In this document: positions 1-6,275 of the stretch, piece after piece
How positions within the stretch are numbered: position 1 is the stretch's first letter
Layout of the letters: every line of letters starts with the position of its first letter
NCBI GenBank assembly: GCA_964523165.1
Contig: CAZFXZ010000014.1
Location: 1-16,331, forward strand
DNA length: 16,331 bases
From: CAZFXZ01 sp964523165
GTDB taxonomy: Bacteria > Patescibacteriota > Patescibacteriia > JACRDY01
Reading direction: 5' to 3'
The notes under the pieces: model-generated
Databases searched by the model: none
Told to the model about the DNA's origin: nothing
Seen by the model: the letters and a program-made list of their open reading frames with translations, nothing else
Program-made: the position numbers and the translations under genes

Positions 1-140
1 GCGCCACCACCTACGTGTAATTGTCCATCGTCGGGGCCGGTCGCGACACCCCCGACGTGGAAATGTCCCACGTCGGGGCGGGTCGCGACACCACCGATGT
101 TGAGGTGTCCCACGTAGGGGCCGGTCGCGACCGGCCCCTA
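1..140. repeat. 42-bp GC-rich palindromic repeat array (RAYT-associated), left edge cut by window
   Basis: The block starting TGTCC recurs at 22, 64 and 106, a period of exactly 42 bp (14 codons). The tail of a further unit is visible at 4-21, so the array continues to the left. Each unit has the self-complementary core GTCGCGAC flanked by GGGGCCGG/CCCC-type arms. The last unit ends in a perfect 26-bp palindrome at 115-140. In the plus frame each unit encodes (S/H)VGAGRDT.DVE-like residues, so expansion keeps the reading frame. In RAYT families such palindromes are the likely substrates of the transposase. They are not CRISPR repeats, since no unique spacers separate them. Confidence 0.85.
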
Positions 141-347
141 CCACCGCCAACGAAACAAAAATCATTATCCGCAATTGTCGGCGTGTTCAAAACCACCACG
201 TCCAAACAAATCCGCCAAAATGGCGCCCCATATTTTGTATGGCAACGTTCGTTTTATGACACGATCATTCGTGATCAAAAAACGTTGAACAATATAAATC
301 AATATATAAAAAATAACCCGCAACGTTGGCAGGAAAAATTTAAATAA
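21..347 (+). pseudogene. C-terminal part of a REP-associated (IS200-like, Y1) transposase, probably broken
   Basis: The readable frame runs through three VGAGRD repeats (residues 1-37) and then a recognisable RAYT C-terminus: VGVFKTTTSKQIRQNG, WQRSFYDTIIRD, and an ending like YIKNNPQRW. Family members of this type are single-strand transposases that act on REP-like palindromes. The HUH metal motif and catalytic tyrosine region would lie upstream, outside the window. An in-frame TAA at 18-20 sits where the other repeat units read GAA (GTG-GAA against GTG-TAA), so a single G-to-T change seems to have cut the gene inside its repeat array. A restart at the TTG at 21 is possible, but it would lack the catalytic half. 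The gene converges on the CYTH gene with only 3 bp between the stop codons. Assignment to the family is fairly sure; pseudogene status is an inference. Confidence 0.7.
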
Positions 348-350
348 ATT

Positions 351-947
351 TTACAACAATCCGGCCTCAACCAAAGCTTGATAATGATGAGGTTTAAATT
401 TTTCCAAATAAGCCACGACCTTGCCGGCGCCGTGAGCATCGGCGGTCATATCGTAGCTGGCCAAAAATTCTTCAATCATTTTTTGCGCCACATCGCCCTG
501 TTGGTGATCGTCAGCCATTAATTCACATTCACCGATTTTTAAACCAAAATCCATCTCATCAAAGACGATCGTAAATTTACCTTGTTTATAACAATCGCGC
601 TCGGTCGTAATATCGCAACAAATTTTATAACCATGTTGGGCTAAAATTTCTTCATTTAAAATTTCACCGACGATATTTAATCTTTGTAAAATTTCTTGAT
701 CATTTTCGATTTCATCATATTGATCAACTTTTCTTTTTAACCAATTTCTTTCTTGACTGGGTTTGCTGATTTTTAATTCCCACTGACCGTTGCGATTGCG
801 CAGCCACCAATCTTTCAATGTCAGGCTGTAATCAACTAAATCATAATAAACATCACGATTGGTAACGTGCTTAATAAAAGTCGCTCCGGCGATCAGGCGT
901 GTTTTTTGCTCGGGGCTAAATTTAAATTTGGCTTCGACTTCCAACAT
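351..947 (-). CDS. CYTH-domain phosphatase, thiamine-triphosphatase-like
   Basis: This 198-residue protein carries the CYTH signature ExExK at its very N-terminus (E3, E5 and K7 in MLEVEAKF). The following block resembles eukaryotic-type thiamine triphosphatases: TNRDVYYD, then a WWLR segment, then QWELKISKP. A later acidic strand (FTIVFDEMDFGLKIGECELM) supplies the usual tunnel-lining acidic residues. CYTH enzymes hydrolyse triphosphates or tripolyphosphate in a beta-barrel tunnel with a divalent metal. The ATG at 945-947 is preferred over the ATG 72 bp upstream because it places ExExK at the start and avoids overlap with the preceding gene. The spacing to the upstream histidine-phosphatase-like gene is 10 bp, so the two are probably cotranscribed. 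No SD is visible. The exact substrate (thiamine triphosphate, tripolyphosphate or another nucleotide) cannot be read from the sequence. Confidence 0.85.
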   Translation of the reverse strand: MLEVEAKFKFSPEQKTRLIAGATFIKHVTNRDVYYDLVDYSLTLKDWWLRNRNGQWELKISKPSQERNWLKRKVDQYDEIENDQEILQRLNIVGEILNEEILAQHGYKICCDITTERDCYKQGKFTIVFDEMDFGLKIGECELMADDHQQGDVAQKMIEEFLASYDMTADAHGAGKVVAYLEKFKPHHYQALVEAGLL

Positions 948-957
948 AAGAGAGATG

Positions 958-1500
958 TCAGTTGATAGTATATTCCCAGCCCGGTTGCCAGGATTTAGTA
1001 TTACGCCAATCAGTGTCAAAAGCTTCCTGCCAAGTTTTGTTTTTTAACAAAACGTCTAGTGCGAGTTGCGGTGCTTTGTGAGCCACGACAGCCACGGTTT
1101 TATCGGCATAATCTTTTTTTAACATTTCCACAAAATCGGCCATTCTAACTTTTACCTCTTCATAACTTTCACCATTAGAAAATTTTTCTTTAATCATTTT
1201 TTCTTGTAATGGCTCGACAATATCACAAGACTTACCGTTATAATCACCATAATTACATTCGCGCAATCGGTCATCAACGATGACATTATTACCAAAAACA
1301 ATCTCAGCCGACTTTTTAGCTCGCCCTAGATCAGAACAAAACACGGCGTCAAAATGCCGATCTTTCAGCGTCTCTTTTAGTGCCAATGATTGTTGTACGC
1401 CCAGCGGTGACAAATCACAATCTTGCCAACCCGAAGAAATGTCATTTTCGTTATCAGTCGTCGTGCCGTGAACGAAGTAGGTGAGAGAGATCATAATCAT
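958..1500 (-). CDS. Histidine phosphatase superfamily protein with an atypical VHG motif
   Basis: The 180-residue protein has the phosphoglycerate-mutase-like layout. Its N-terminal strand reads LTYFVHGTTTDNE, followed by SGWQDCDLSPLG, then VFCSDLGRAKKSAEIV, RLRECNYGDYNG and VVAHKAPQLALD. The family's catalytic His is normally in RHG; here the Arg position is Val (codon GTT), while His, Gly and the second His (VAHKAP) are kept. The Arg of the SxxxRA segment is also kept. The start at 1498-1500 (or the ATG at 1492-1494) precedes this strand directly; the longer upstream extension reads like untranslated DNA and would overlap the divergent gene at 1553. It is followed closely by the CYTH gene, which suggests a small phosphate-metabolism operon. 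Members act on phosphoesters in small molecules or proteins; the substrate is unknown, and reduced activity is possible. Confidence 0.8.
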   Translation of the reverse strand: MIMISLTYFVHGTTTDNENDISSGWQDCDLSPLGVQQSLALKETLKDRHFDAVFCSDLGRAKKSAEIVFGNNVIVDDRLRECNYGDYNGKSCDIVEPLQEKMIKEKFSNGESYEEVKVRMADFVEMLKKDYADKTVAVVAHKAPQLALDVLLKNKTWQEAFDTDWRNTKSWQPGWEYTIN

Positions 1501-1528
1501 TGACAATTTTGTAAATATTAGATAGGGT
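1500..1528 (+). promoter_or_regulatory. Sigma70-type promoter for the orphan gene at 1553
   Basis: TTGACA at 1500-1505, 17-bp spacer, TAGGGT at 1523-1528. It overlaps the first codon of the divergent histidine-phosphatase-like gene. Start is expected near 1535, giving a leader of about 18 nt that contains the SD. Confidence 0.55.
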
Positions 1529-1552
1529 TTGAGATTAACTGTGGAGGTGACC

Positions 1553-1774
1553 ATGTCTTTGTTGGCCGGACAAGTTTCATCACTCGAGAGTTTGATCGGC
1601 ACCCTGACGACCGTGGAGCAGGTCTCCGCAGCCATGGCGCTGGTCGAAAAATTCGACGACTATTGCCGGGGCAAACTCGGCCCGCTGTGTCGGGCGCAGT
1701 TGGCCAAAGTGACCAACACCAGCCCGCCGCCGGCCGATACTCCGTCGATCGAAGAAAAGAAACAGACGGAGTAG
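1553..1774 (+). CDS. Small orphan protein, 73 aa, SD-led
   Basis: I do not recognise this protein. It reads MSLLAGQVSSLESLIGTLTT at the start, has a helical middle with two cysteines (DYCRGK, GPLCRAQ), and ends in a proline-rich then charged tail (SPPPADTPSIEEKKQTE). There is no signal peptide or membrane segment. The start is fixed by GGAGGTG ending just upstream of the ATG; an earlier in-frame ATG at 1529 lies upstream of the SD and is discounted. The gene is monocistronic, with its own TTGACA/TAGGGT promoter and a hairpin terminator right after the stop. Its codon use (CTG, GCC, GTC, CCG) and GC look higher than in the flanking genes, as in three other orphans here. A real gene is likely from its signals; the function is unknown. 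Confidence 0.75.
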   Translation: MSLLAGQVSSLESLIGTLTTVEQVSAAMALVEKFDDYCRGKLGPLCRAQLAKVTNTSPPPADTPSIEEKKQTE

Positions 1775-1790
1775 GCTACCCATGTCGTTT

Positions 1791-1816
1791 GAGGGAAAAT
1801 ATATCCCTCTTTTTTT
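1791..1816 (+). terminator. Rho-independent terminator of the 1553 gene
   Basis: GAGGGA (1791-1796) pairs with TCCCTC (1804-1809) around a 7-nt A/T loop, followed by seven T residues. Confidence 0.85.
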
Positions 1817-1858
1817 ATCATTTTTTAGAAACCCGGGTTGCCGTGATATGGCCACTTT

Positions 1859-2362
1859 TTACTTAATAATTTTGACATCGTCGGATAAACCTTGTTCGAT
1901 GATCGCCAAATCGGCTGTCGCGTAATTATTACCCGAAATGTTAAGGACTTTCAAATTTTTTAAGTTGCCTAGCTCGTAGGGCAGGCCCGTTAATTGGTTG
2001 TTGGACAAATCCAAAACTTCAAGCTTGGCTAACTGGCCGATTTCGGCCGGCAGGCCGGTCATTTGATTGTTGCTGGCGTTTAAGATTTTGAGATTTTGTA
2101 AGTGACGGATCTCGGCTTGGATCGCGCCGGTCAGTTGGTTGTCCGAGACATCGAGCTTTTCGAGATTCGTTTTACCAAAAACGTCTTCGGGGATTTTTGT
2201 TAGTCCTTCACCACTAAGATTAAGCTCATCGCGCACGGTCGGCTCGTCGGTGGTCGACGTGTCGGCAGAAGTGTCTGCTGAGGGCGTTGGTGATTTGGTT
2301 AGCGCACAGCCACTTAAAAGTAATGTGACGATAAACAGAGCAAGTAATAATTTTATTTTCAT
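1859..2362 (-). CDS. Leucine-rich-repeat lipoprotein
   Basis: The 167-residue protein begins with a lipoprotein signal (KIK, hydrophobic stretch, lipobox LSGC with Cys19). A Ser/Thr/Asp-rich linker (residues about 22-45) follows, as expected for a surface tether. The rest is four to five bacterial leucine-rich repeats of 23 residues: LEKLDVSDNQLTG, LKILNASNNQMTGLP, LEVLDLSNNQLTGLP and LKVLNISGNN. LRR solenoids bind proteins, so a role in surface binding is likely, but no partner can be named. The protein is exported and lipid-anchored on the outer face of the cytoplasmic membrane. It is transcribed alone on the minus strand, and no SD or clear promoter is visible. LRR and lipoprotein calls are secure; the role is inference. 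Confidence 0.9.
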   Translation of the reverse strand: MKIKLLLALFIVTLLLSGCALTKSPTPSADTSADTSTTDEPTVRDELNLSGEGLTKIPEDVFGKTNLEKLDVSDNQLTGAIQAEIRHLQNLKILNASNNQMTGLPAEIGQLAKLEVLDLSNNQLTGLPYELGNLKNLKVLNISGNNYATADLAIIEQGLSDDVKIIK

Positions 2363-2402
2363 ATATTATGTTTGATATTTAATTTCGTTATCATTCTAAG
2401 TT

Positions 2403-2897
2403 TTATTGTCTTAAATTCTTTATTAATAATTGCCATTGTTTATCCCATTCTTTAAACCTATTATATCTTACAACGTAAGAGGGGTGATATACCCTAATAA
2501 TTTTGCCATGCCATTTTTGGAAAACATCTTCTGATAGAAACAGCTTTTCGACTTTCTTGCTCATCAACACAACAACTTTGGGATTAATCTTCTTTAGTTC
2601 CCACAGTAATATTTTTTTAAATTTTCGATTTTTGTCCCACTCCTTCAAAAAATTTGCCCCAGCACGTCCCTCGGTTTTAACCATGTCGGTGACATAAACA
2701 GATTTTTTGATGTATTTTCTGATCCAATTATGAAAGACAAAATCAGTCGCAGTAACATTATAATTGCCTAGTTGTCTTGGAATGTCTGGATGATTATGAA
2801 AATACAAAGACGGTTTTTCACCAATAAAAATTAAGTTATTTTGGCGTGGTAGGTCTCGGGGAATAAGCTGATTTTTTAATAACTTCGTTTGGGTCAT
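2403..2897 (-). CDS. Uracil-DNA-glycosylase superfamily-like protein
   Basis: The 164-residue protein follows the motif order of the UDG superfamily: LIFIGEKPS at 22-30 (position of the GEAPG-type motif 1), SVYVTDMVKTEGR (the 'NvvkcrP' region), INPKVVVLMSKKVEKLF (strand before the insertion helix), and VYHPSYVVRY with HPS at about 138-140 (motif 2, HPS/HPA). The Asp/Asn usually seen in motif 1 is not clearly present, and there is no CxxC Fe-S pattern as in family 4. It may therefore be a divergent nucleoside or DNA-base glycosylase rather than a standard UDG. It begins 1 bp after the stop of the upstream MurE-like gene, so the two form an operon and translation is probably coupled. No SD is seen. 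Confidence 0.65.
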   Translation of the reverse strand: MTQTKLLKNQLIPRDLPRQNNLIFIGEKPSLYFHNHPDIPRQLGNYNVTATDFVFHNWIRKYIKKSVYVTDMVKTEGRAGANFLKEWDKNRKFKKILLWELKKINPKVVVLMSKKVEKLFLSEDVFQKWHGKIIRVYHPSYVVRYNRFKEWDKQWQLLIKNLRQ

Positions 2898-2898
2898 A

Positions 2899-4212
2899 TT
2901 AATCTACCTTCCCCAATTCTTCCCTGACCACTTTTCTGTCGTCCCAGTCGATCAATTGGCCGTTGGCCACCGCCATTTTTTGTTCGCTGCCTTTGCCGGT
3001 GATCAGCACGATATCATCAGGGCCGGCTAGTGATAAACATTTAGCAATGGCCTCGCGACGATCTAAAATTAAAAATAAATTTTTATCGATTTTTTTGCCA
3101 CTCTGCAAAGCGCCTTGAGCCACTTGTTTGATGATAGTTGTCGGATCTTCGTCGTACGGATCTTCGTTAGTCACGATGACATAATCGGCGTTTTGCCCGG
3201 CGATGCCGCCTTTGATCGGTCGAGGTTTTTTGTCGCGGCCGCCGCCTGTACTACCCAAGAGATGAACGACGCGGTTGCGGCCGGTCCGAAAAGGTTTGAT
3301 CGTTTGATACAGAGCCGTCAACGCTTCGGGAGTAAAAGCGTAATCAACGATCACCGTAAAATTTTGTCCGACATTTATCAGCTCGATCCGACCGGGACAA
3401 GGTGGGATGTGAGGTAGGGCCTCGGCGATTTTTTCCAAAGAAATATTTTGTGAAGTCAGCACGCCAATGGCGGCCAAAATATTTTTGACATTAAAATTTC
3501 CCAAAAACTGCGAACTAAACTTTTGGCCGTTGATCATAAAAGATAAGCCATTGGCTGAAGGCGTGATGGCTTCGGCTTTTAATTTTACTTTTTTATCAAC
3601 GTCAGAAAAAGAAATTATTTCATCGACGACAAAATCGCTAAACTCATCGTGATAACGACTGTCGGCATTGGCGACGATGACTTTTTTGATGCGTTGGCCA
3701 CGCAAAACTTTGTGTTTAGCTTTGGCCAGATTTTGGAAAATCTTTAATTTAGTGTTTTTGTAATTATCAAAACCACCGTGGGCTTCTAAATGCTCGGGCG
3801 TTAAATTGGTAAAAACCAAAATGTCATAAAAAATCCCTACATGTCGATGTTGCAAAATGCCTTCCGATGAAGTTTCTATCACCGCGTATTTACAACCGGC
3901 CTTGACCATGTCGCGAAGCAGTTTTTGCGTTTGCCAACGTCCCAGCATGGTCATTTTTTTGTCATTGAGCCATTCGGTTTTATCAACTTTAAACAAGGCC
4001 GTTGAAGATAGGCCAACGAGTTGACCGACTTGTTCCAATAATTTGGCGATCAAGTAAGAGGTTGTGGTTTTGCCCGAAGTGCCGGTCACGCCAATGACTA
4101 TCAGTCGTCGACTGGGGAAGCGATAAATCACTACCGCTATCACAGCCACTAGCCAGTGATAGGCCGACAATAGTTGGCGGGGGATGATTTTTTTGAGTAA
4201 ATTCTTTATCAT
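2899..4212 (-). CDS. murE-like: MurE-like Mur ligase with N-terminal membrane segment
   Basis: The 437-residue protein has a hydrophobic helix at about 18-30, then the Mur-ligase ATP site GVTGTSGKTT (41-50), a central domain with NLTPEHLEAHG (around 136-146), DYAFTPEAL (290-298), STGGGRDKKPRP (321-332) and a C-terminal ITGKGSEQ. Mur ligases join an amino acid to a UDP-MurNAc peptide using ATP. The usual separate N-terminal substrate-binding domain is replaced by the short membrane segment. The specificity motif, DNPR in diaminopimelate-type MurE, reads EDPY (within NEDPYDEDP, 349-357), so the residue added cannot be predicted and may not be diaminopimelate. DYAHTP is DYAFTP. It is first gene of an operon with the UDG-like gene and divergent from rbfA across 84 bp. 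No SD is present; a weak TCGACG-N17-TAAGAT promoter lies upstream. Confidence 0.85.
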   Translation of the reverse strand: MIKNLLKKIIPRQLLSAYHWLVAVIAVVIYRFPSRRLIVIGVTGTSGKTTTSYLIAKLLEQVGQLVGLSSTALFKVDKTEWLNDKKMTMLGRWQTQKLLRDMVKAGCKYAVIETSSEGILQHRHVGIFYDILVFTNLTPEHLEAHGGFDNYKNTKLKIFQNLAKAKHKVLRGQRIKKVIVANADSRYHDEFSDFVVDEIISFSDVDKKVKLKAEAITPSANGLSFMINGQKFSSQFLGNFNVKNILAAIGVLTSQNISLEKIAEALPHIPPCPGRIELINVGQNFTVIVDYAFTPEALTALYQTIKPFRTGRNRVVHLLGSTGGGRDKKPRPIKGGIAGQNADYVIVTNEDPYDEDPTTIIKQVAQGALQSGKKIDKNLFLILDRREAIAKCLSLAGPDDIVLITGKGSEQKMAVANGQLIDWDDRKVVREELGKVD

Positions 4213-4258
4213 AATAAGACAGTCTCATCTTAGCAAGCAAAAAGTCGGTCGTCGAGTC

Positions 4259-4287
4259 TTTACATTTTTTGTTTTTTATTATAAACT
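4259..4287 (+). promoter_or_regulatory. Promoter of rbfA, near-leaderless
   Basis: TTTACA (4259-4264), 17-bp spacer, TAAACT (4282-4287). The ATG at 4297 is only 9 nt past the -10 box, so the predicted mRNA has a leader of just a few nucleotides, which fits the lack of an SD. Confidence 0.5.
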
Positions 4288-4296
4288 GCCAAACTT

Positions 4297-4689
4297 ATGT
4301 CACAACGTACCCAACAAGTTGGCGAATTGATTCGTCACGCTTTGACCGACATTATGAGCCGCGAATTGGAATTACCGGCCGGTGTTTTGATTACCGTGAC
4401 AAATATTGAAGTTTCTCACGATTTGTCTTACGTCAAAGTTTGGATTACCGTCACGCCCCATGAACAAACCGGCATCGCCTATGGCATTATCCGTGACAAT
4501 TTATCGACCTTGCGTCATGAGTTGGCCCAAAAAGTTATTTTGCGTGAAGCGCCCAAGTTGCGTTTTCAAATCGACCGCGCCGAAAGTCTGGTCGGTGAAG
4601 TTGAACAGTTGTTGAAAAAAATCAAAGAAGAAGATACCGAATCCAGAAGTCAGAATACAGCTTTGAATATTGACGTTGATAATAACTAA
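4297..4689 (+). CDS. rbfA: Ribosome-binding factor A
   Basis: The 130-residue protein matches RbfA along its KH-like fold: SQRTQQVGELIRHALTDIM at the start, then VTNIEVSHDLSYVKVWITV, a long helix (LRHELAQKV) and LREAPKLRFQID. RbfA binds the 30S subunit near the 16S 5' helix during late maturation. The core is of normal length. The C-terminal tail (residues about 110-130: ESRSQNTALNIDVDNN) is encoded partly by one arm of a 22-bp inverted repeat, so the tail looks like a later addition by repeat insertion rather than conserved protein. It is followed after 39 bp by the DHH phosphoesterase gene, a common neighbour of rbfA in bacteria. There is no SD. Confidence 0.93.
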   Translation: MSQRTQQVGELIRHALTDIMSRELELPAGVLITVTNIEVSHDLSYVKVWITVTPHEQTGIAYGIIRDNLSTLRHELAQKVILREAPKLRFQIDRAESLVGEVEQLLKKIKEEDTESRSQNTALNIDVDNN

Positions 4690-4721
4690 TCACTAAATTC
4701 TGTATTCTGACTTCTGGATTC
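4639..4721. repeat. Perfect 22-bp inverted repeat across the rbfA stop codon
   Basis: Arms at 4639-4660 (starting GAATCCAGAAGTCAG) and 4700-4721 are exact reverse complements, separated by 39 bp. The left arm is inside the rbfA coding end; the right arm ends 7 bp before the ATG of the DHH gene at 4729. The RNA could form a long hairpin holding the rbfA stop in its loop and exposing or masking the next start. Confidence 0.9.
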
Positions 4722-4728
4722 TAAAAAT

Positions 4729-5709
4729 ATGGTCGAACAGCAAATTTCCCAACAAATTCTGACGGCTCTACAAAATGCTAACAAAATTTTGATTCTAGGC
4801 CACACCAACCCGCGTCCCGACGGTGATAGTCTGGGCTCGGTTTTGGCTTTGACACATTACTTGCGCTCGTTGGGCAAAGAAGTCACGGCTTTTAGTTTGT
4901 ATCCGGTCGCCCAAAATTTGGCTTATCTGCCGGGCAGTTTGGAATTAACCACCGAAGTTGAAAGACTAAAAATCGCCGATCACGATTTGATTGTCATGTT
5001 GGATTTTGCCGAGTTTAAAAATTCCGGTTTGGAAATGGAATTACGCGGCGCTTATCAAACCGGTCAAGCTTTTATCAATATTGATCATCACCCCGGGGAG
5101 CATGAGGTAGCAGAAATAAGTCTGGTCATCCCGACAGCTTCTTCGACGGCCGAAATTTTGTATCATATTTTTAGCCAAAATAATTTACCGATCAGTAAAG
5201 ATATGGCCACTTGTTTACTAACCGGCATTTTGACCGATACGCAAAATTATACCAATGGAGCTACGACTTTTACGGCCATGCAAGCTGGCTCCGAGCTTTT
5301 GCGCGCCGGGGCGCGTTTGCAGCAAATCACCGCCCATACTTGGCAAAATAAAGATTTACCGATTTTGCGATTGTGGGGCAAAGTCTTGTTGCGTTTAGAA
5401 GAAGATCCGCAAACCGGTTTGGCGACCACGGTCGTGACCTTAAAAGATTTGGAAGAAGAAAATTTGCCGGCCGAAGCAGCCGAAGGTGTAGCTAATTTTT
5501 TAAATAGTTTAAGTACTAGCAAAGCCGTTTTGATTTTGCGTGAAGAGGCTGAAGGTAAAGTCAAAGGTAGTTTGCGTACGACTCGTGATGACGTCGATGT
5601 GGCTGAAATCGCCAAGCAGTACGGCGGTGGTGGTCACAAAAAAGCCGCCGGTTTCTTGGTGCCCGGACATATTGTCAAAACTGACGAAGGCTGGAAAGTC
5701 GTTGAATAA
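4729..5709 (+). CDS. nrnA: DHH/DHHA1 phosphoesterase (NrnA-like oligoribonuclease/pAp phosphatase)
   Basis: The 326-residue protein has the DHH-family metal motifs in order: GHTNPRPDGDSLGS (24-37), LDFAE (D92), IDHH (118-121) and GILTDTQNY (166-174). These are followed by the DHHA1 domain with GGGGHKKAAGF (299-309), which binds substrate. NrnA-type enzymes degrade short oligoribonucleotides or dinucleotides to mononucleotides and can dephosphorylate pAp; some relatives hydrolyse cyclic dinucleotides. The first motif has two extra residues (Pro-Arg) compared with the common HxNPDGD form. The gene lies downstream of rbfA in an evident operon. Length is normal for the family. The choice among nanoRNase, pAp phosphatase and c-di-AMP phosphodiesterase activity cannot be made from sequence alone. 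No SD is visible. Confidence 0.88.
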   Translation: MVEQQISQQILTALQNANKILILGHTNPRPDGDSLGSVLALTHYLRSLGKEVTAFSLYPVAQNLAYLPGSLELTTEVERLKIADHDLIVMLDFAEFKNSGLEMELRGAYQTGQAFINIDHHPGEHEVAEISLVIPTASSTAEILYHIFSQNNLPISKDMATCLLTGILTDTQNYTNGATTFTAMQAGSELLRAGARLQQITAHTWQNKDLPILRLWGKVLLRLEEDPQTGLATTVVTLKDLEEENLPAEAAEGVANFLNSLSTSKAVLILREEAEGKVKGSLRTTRDDVDVAEIAKQYGGGGHKKAAGFLVPGHIVKTDEGWKVVE

Positions 5710-5718
5710 CCCACTTTT

Positions 5719-5840
5719 GTCATCCCGACCGGAGTCCCGCAAGGCGGGACGGAGTGGAGGGATCTTCGTGAATGTCGTATGAAGAAACAATCATCTCCGT
5801 ACGGCAGTAGAGAAGATCTCTCGACAAGCTCGAGATGACA
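5719..5840. mobile_element. MITE-like palindromic element
   Basis: The element is bounded by TGTCATCCCGA (5719-5729) and TCGAGATGACA (5830-5840), inverted copies with one mismatch. Inside are a GTCCCGC/GCGGGAC hairpin (5734-5750) and paired GATCTTC/GAAGATC segments (5761-5767, 5812-5818), so the whole 122 bp folds as one long imperfect hairpin. It has no coding capacity. The same terminal sequence type recurs at 6275-6464 and 13440-13609. Confidence 0.75.
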
Positions 5841-5854
5841 AGAACCCACCCCAA

Positions 5855-5913
5855 CCCTCCCTTGTCAGGGAGGGAGTATTAACAGTTCTTCCCCTGATAA
5901 GGGAGGGGTTTTT
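5855..5913 (+). repeat. Two CCCTCCCT-type hairpin repeats; the second may terminate the rbfA-nrnA transcript
   Basis: CCCTCCCT (5855-5862) pairs with AGGGAGGG (5867-5874). A second, related copy, CCCCT...AGGGG (5891-5908), is followed by TTTTT (5909-5913) and could serve as a terminator on the plus strand. Confidence 0.6.
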
Positions 5914-5941
5914 GTAGTGGCCGCATTAATGCGGCCACTAC
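5914..5941. repeat. Perfect 28-bp palindrome
   Basis: The sequence from GTAGTGGCCGCATT to its exact reverse complement is symmetric about 5927/5928 with no loop. It lies directly after the CCCT hairpins and 12 bp before the -35 box of the RNA gene. Confidence 0.95.
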
Positions 5942-5953
5942 GCTAGATCTTGC

Positions 5954-5982
5954 TTGACCACCATGCTTGTTTTTGTTAGGCT
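5954..5982 (+). promoter_or_regulatory. Promoter of the structured RNA gene
   Basis: TTGACC (5954-5959), exactly 17 bp, TAGGCT (5977-5982). The predicted start is at about 5989-5990, a few bases before the 5' strand of the closing helix. Confidence 0.65.
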
Positions 5983-5988
5983 GTTTTT

Positions 5989-6275
5989 AACAATTGGCAC
6001 AAAAGTCTCGACCAAAAAAATCGGCGAGACGAGAGGGAGTTGGTAGCCCAGACCGGATGATCCTATTGGATCGTAATAGCTAAGTCTGCAGGCAATGGTG
6101 CCTCGAAACAGACGAAGCGCCGGAGGTCGCATCTGGACAAATCGTTTTCTTTCGACGAAAAGAATGTGGCGATGACGTCAAAACATTCTTTTGACTGCAA
6201 CGATTTGTTTGCCGGATGATTAACGGCTTGGTAGTGCCAAAAACCCGAGGTGGATCCCCACCTCTATTTTTTTTT
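5989..6275 (+). ncRNA. Unassigned structured RNA, about 285 nt, with own promoter and terminator
   Basis: No protein reads through this stretch, but it has a full transcription unit: a TTGACC-N17-TAGGCT promoter and a terminator at 6247-6275. Helices seen: closing TTGGCAC (5994-6000) with GTGCCAA (6234-6240), exactly at the predicted ends; GTCTCG/CGAGAC (6005-6010, 6025-6030); GATCC/GGATC (6059-6063, 6068-6072); GTCTG/CAGAC (6084-6088, 6109-6113) enclosing GGCA/TGCC; and a long rod of CATCTGG/CCGGATG, CAAATCGTT/AACGATTTG and AAAAGAATG/CATTCTTTT (6130-6218). I looked for the RNase P core (GAGGAAAGTCC, ACAGA), the SRP GGAA domain, tmRNA tag and tRNA-like ends, and found none. It therefore remains unassigned. 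A diverged known class is possible. Confidence 0.7.
6247..6275 (+). terminator. Rho-independent terminator of the structured RNA
   Basis: GAGGTGG (6247-6253) pairs with CCACCTC (6258-6264) around ATCC, followed by TATTTTTTTTT. Confidence 0.9.

Noticed and set aside
1..140. CRISPR array
   Set aside because: The 42-bp units are tandem without unique spacers, and they are in-frame palindromes next to a transposase end.
948..1019. Upstream start of the CYTH gene at 1019
   Set aside because: It would overlap the histidine-phosphatase-like gene and add 24 residues before the N-terminal ExExK motif.
5989..6275. RNase P RNA, tmRNA, SRP RNA or 6S RNA
   Set aside because: No conserved core of RNase P, no GGAA/AGCAGC SRP domain, no tag frame or tRNA-like ends, and no single-rod 6S layout were found on either strand.
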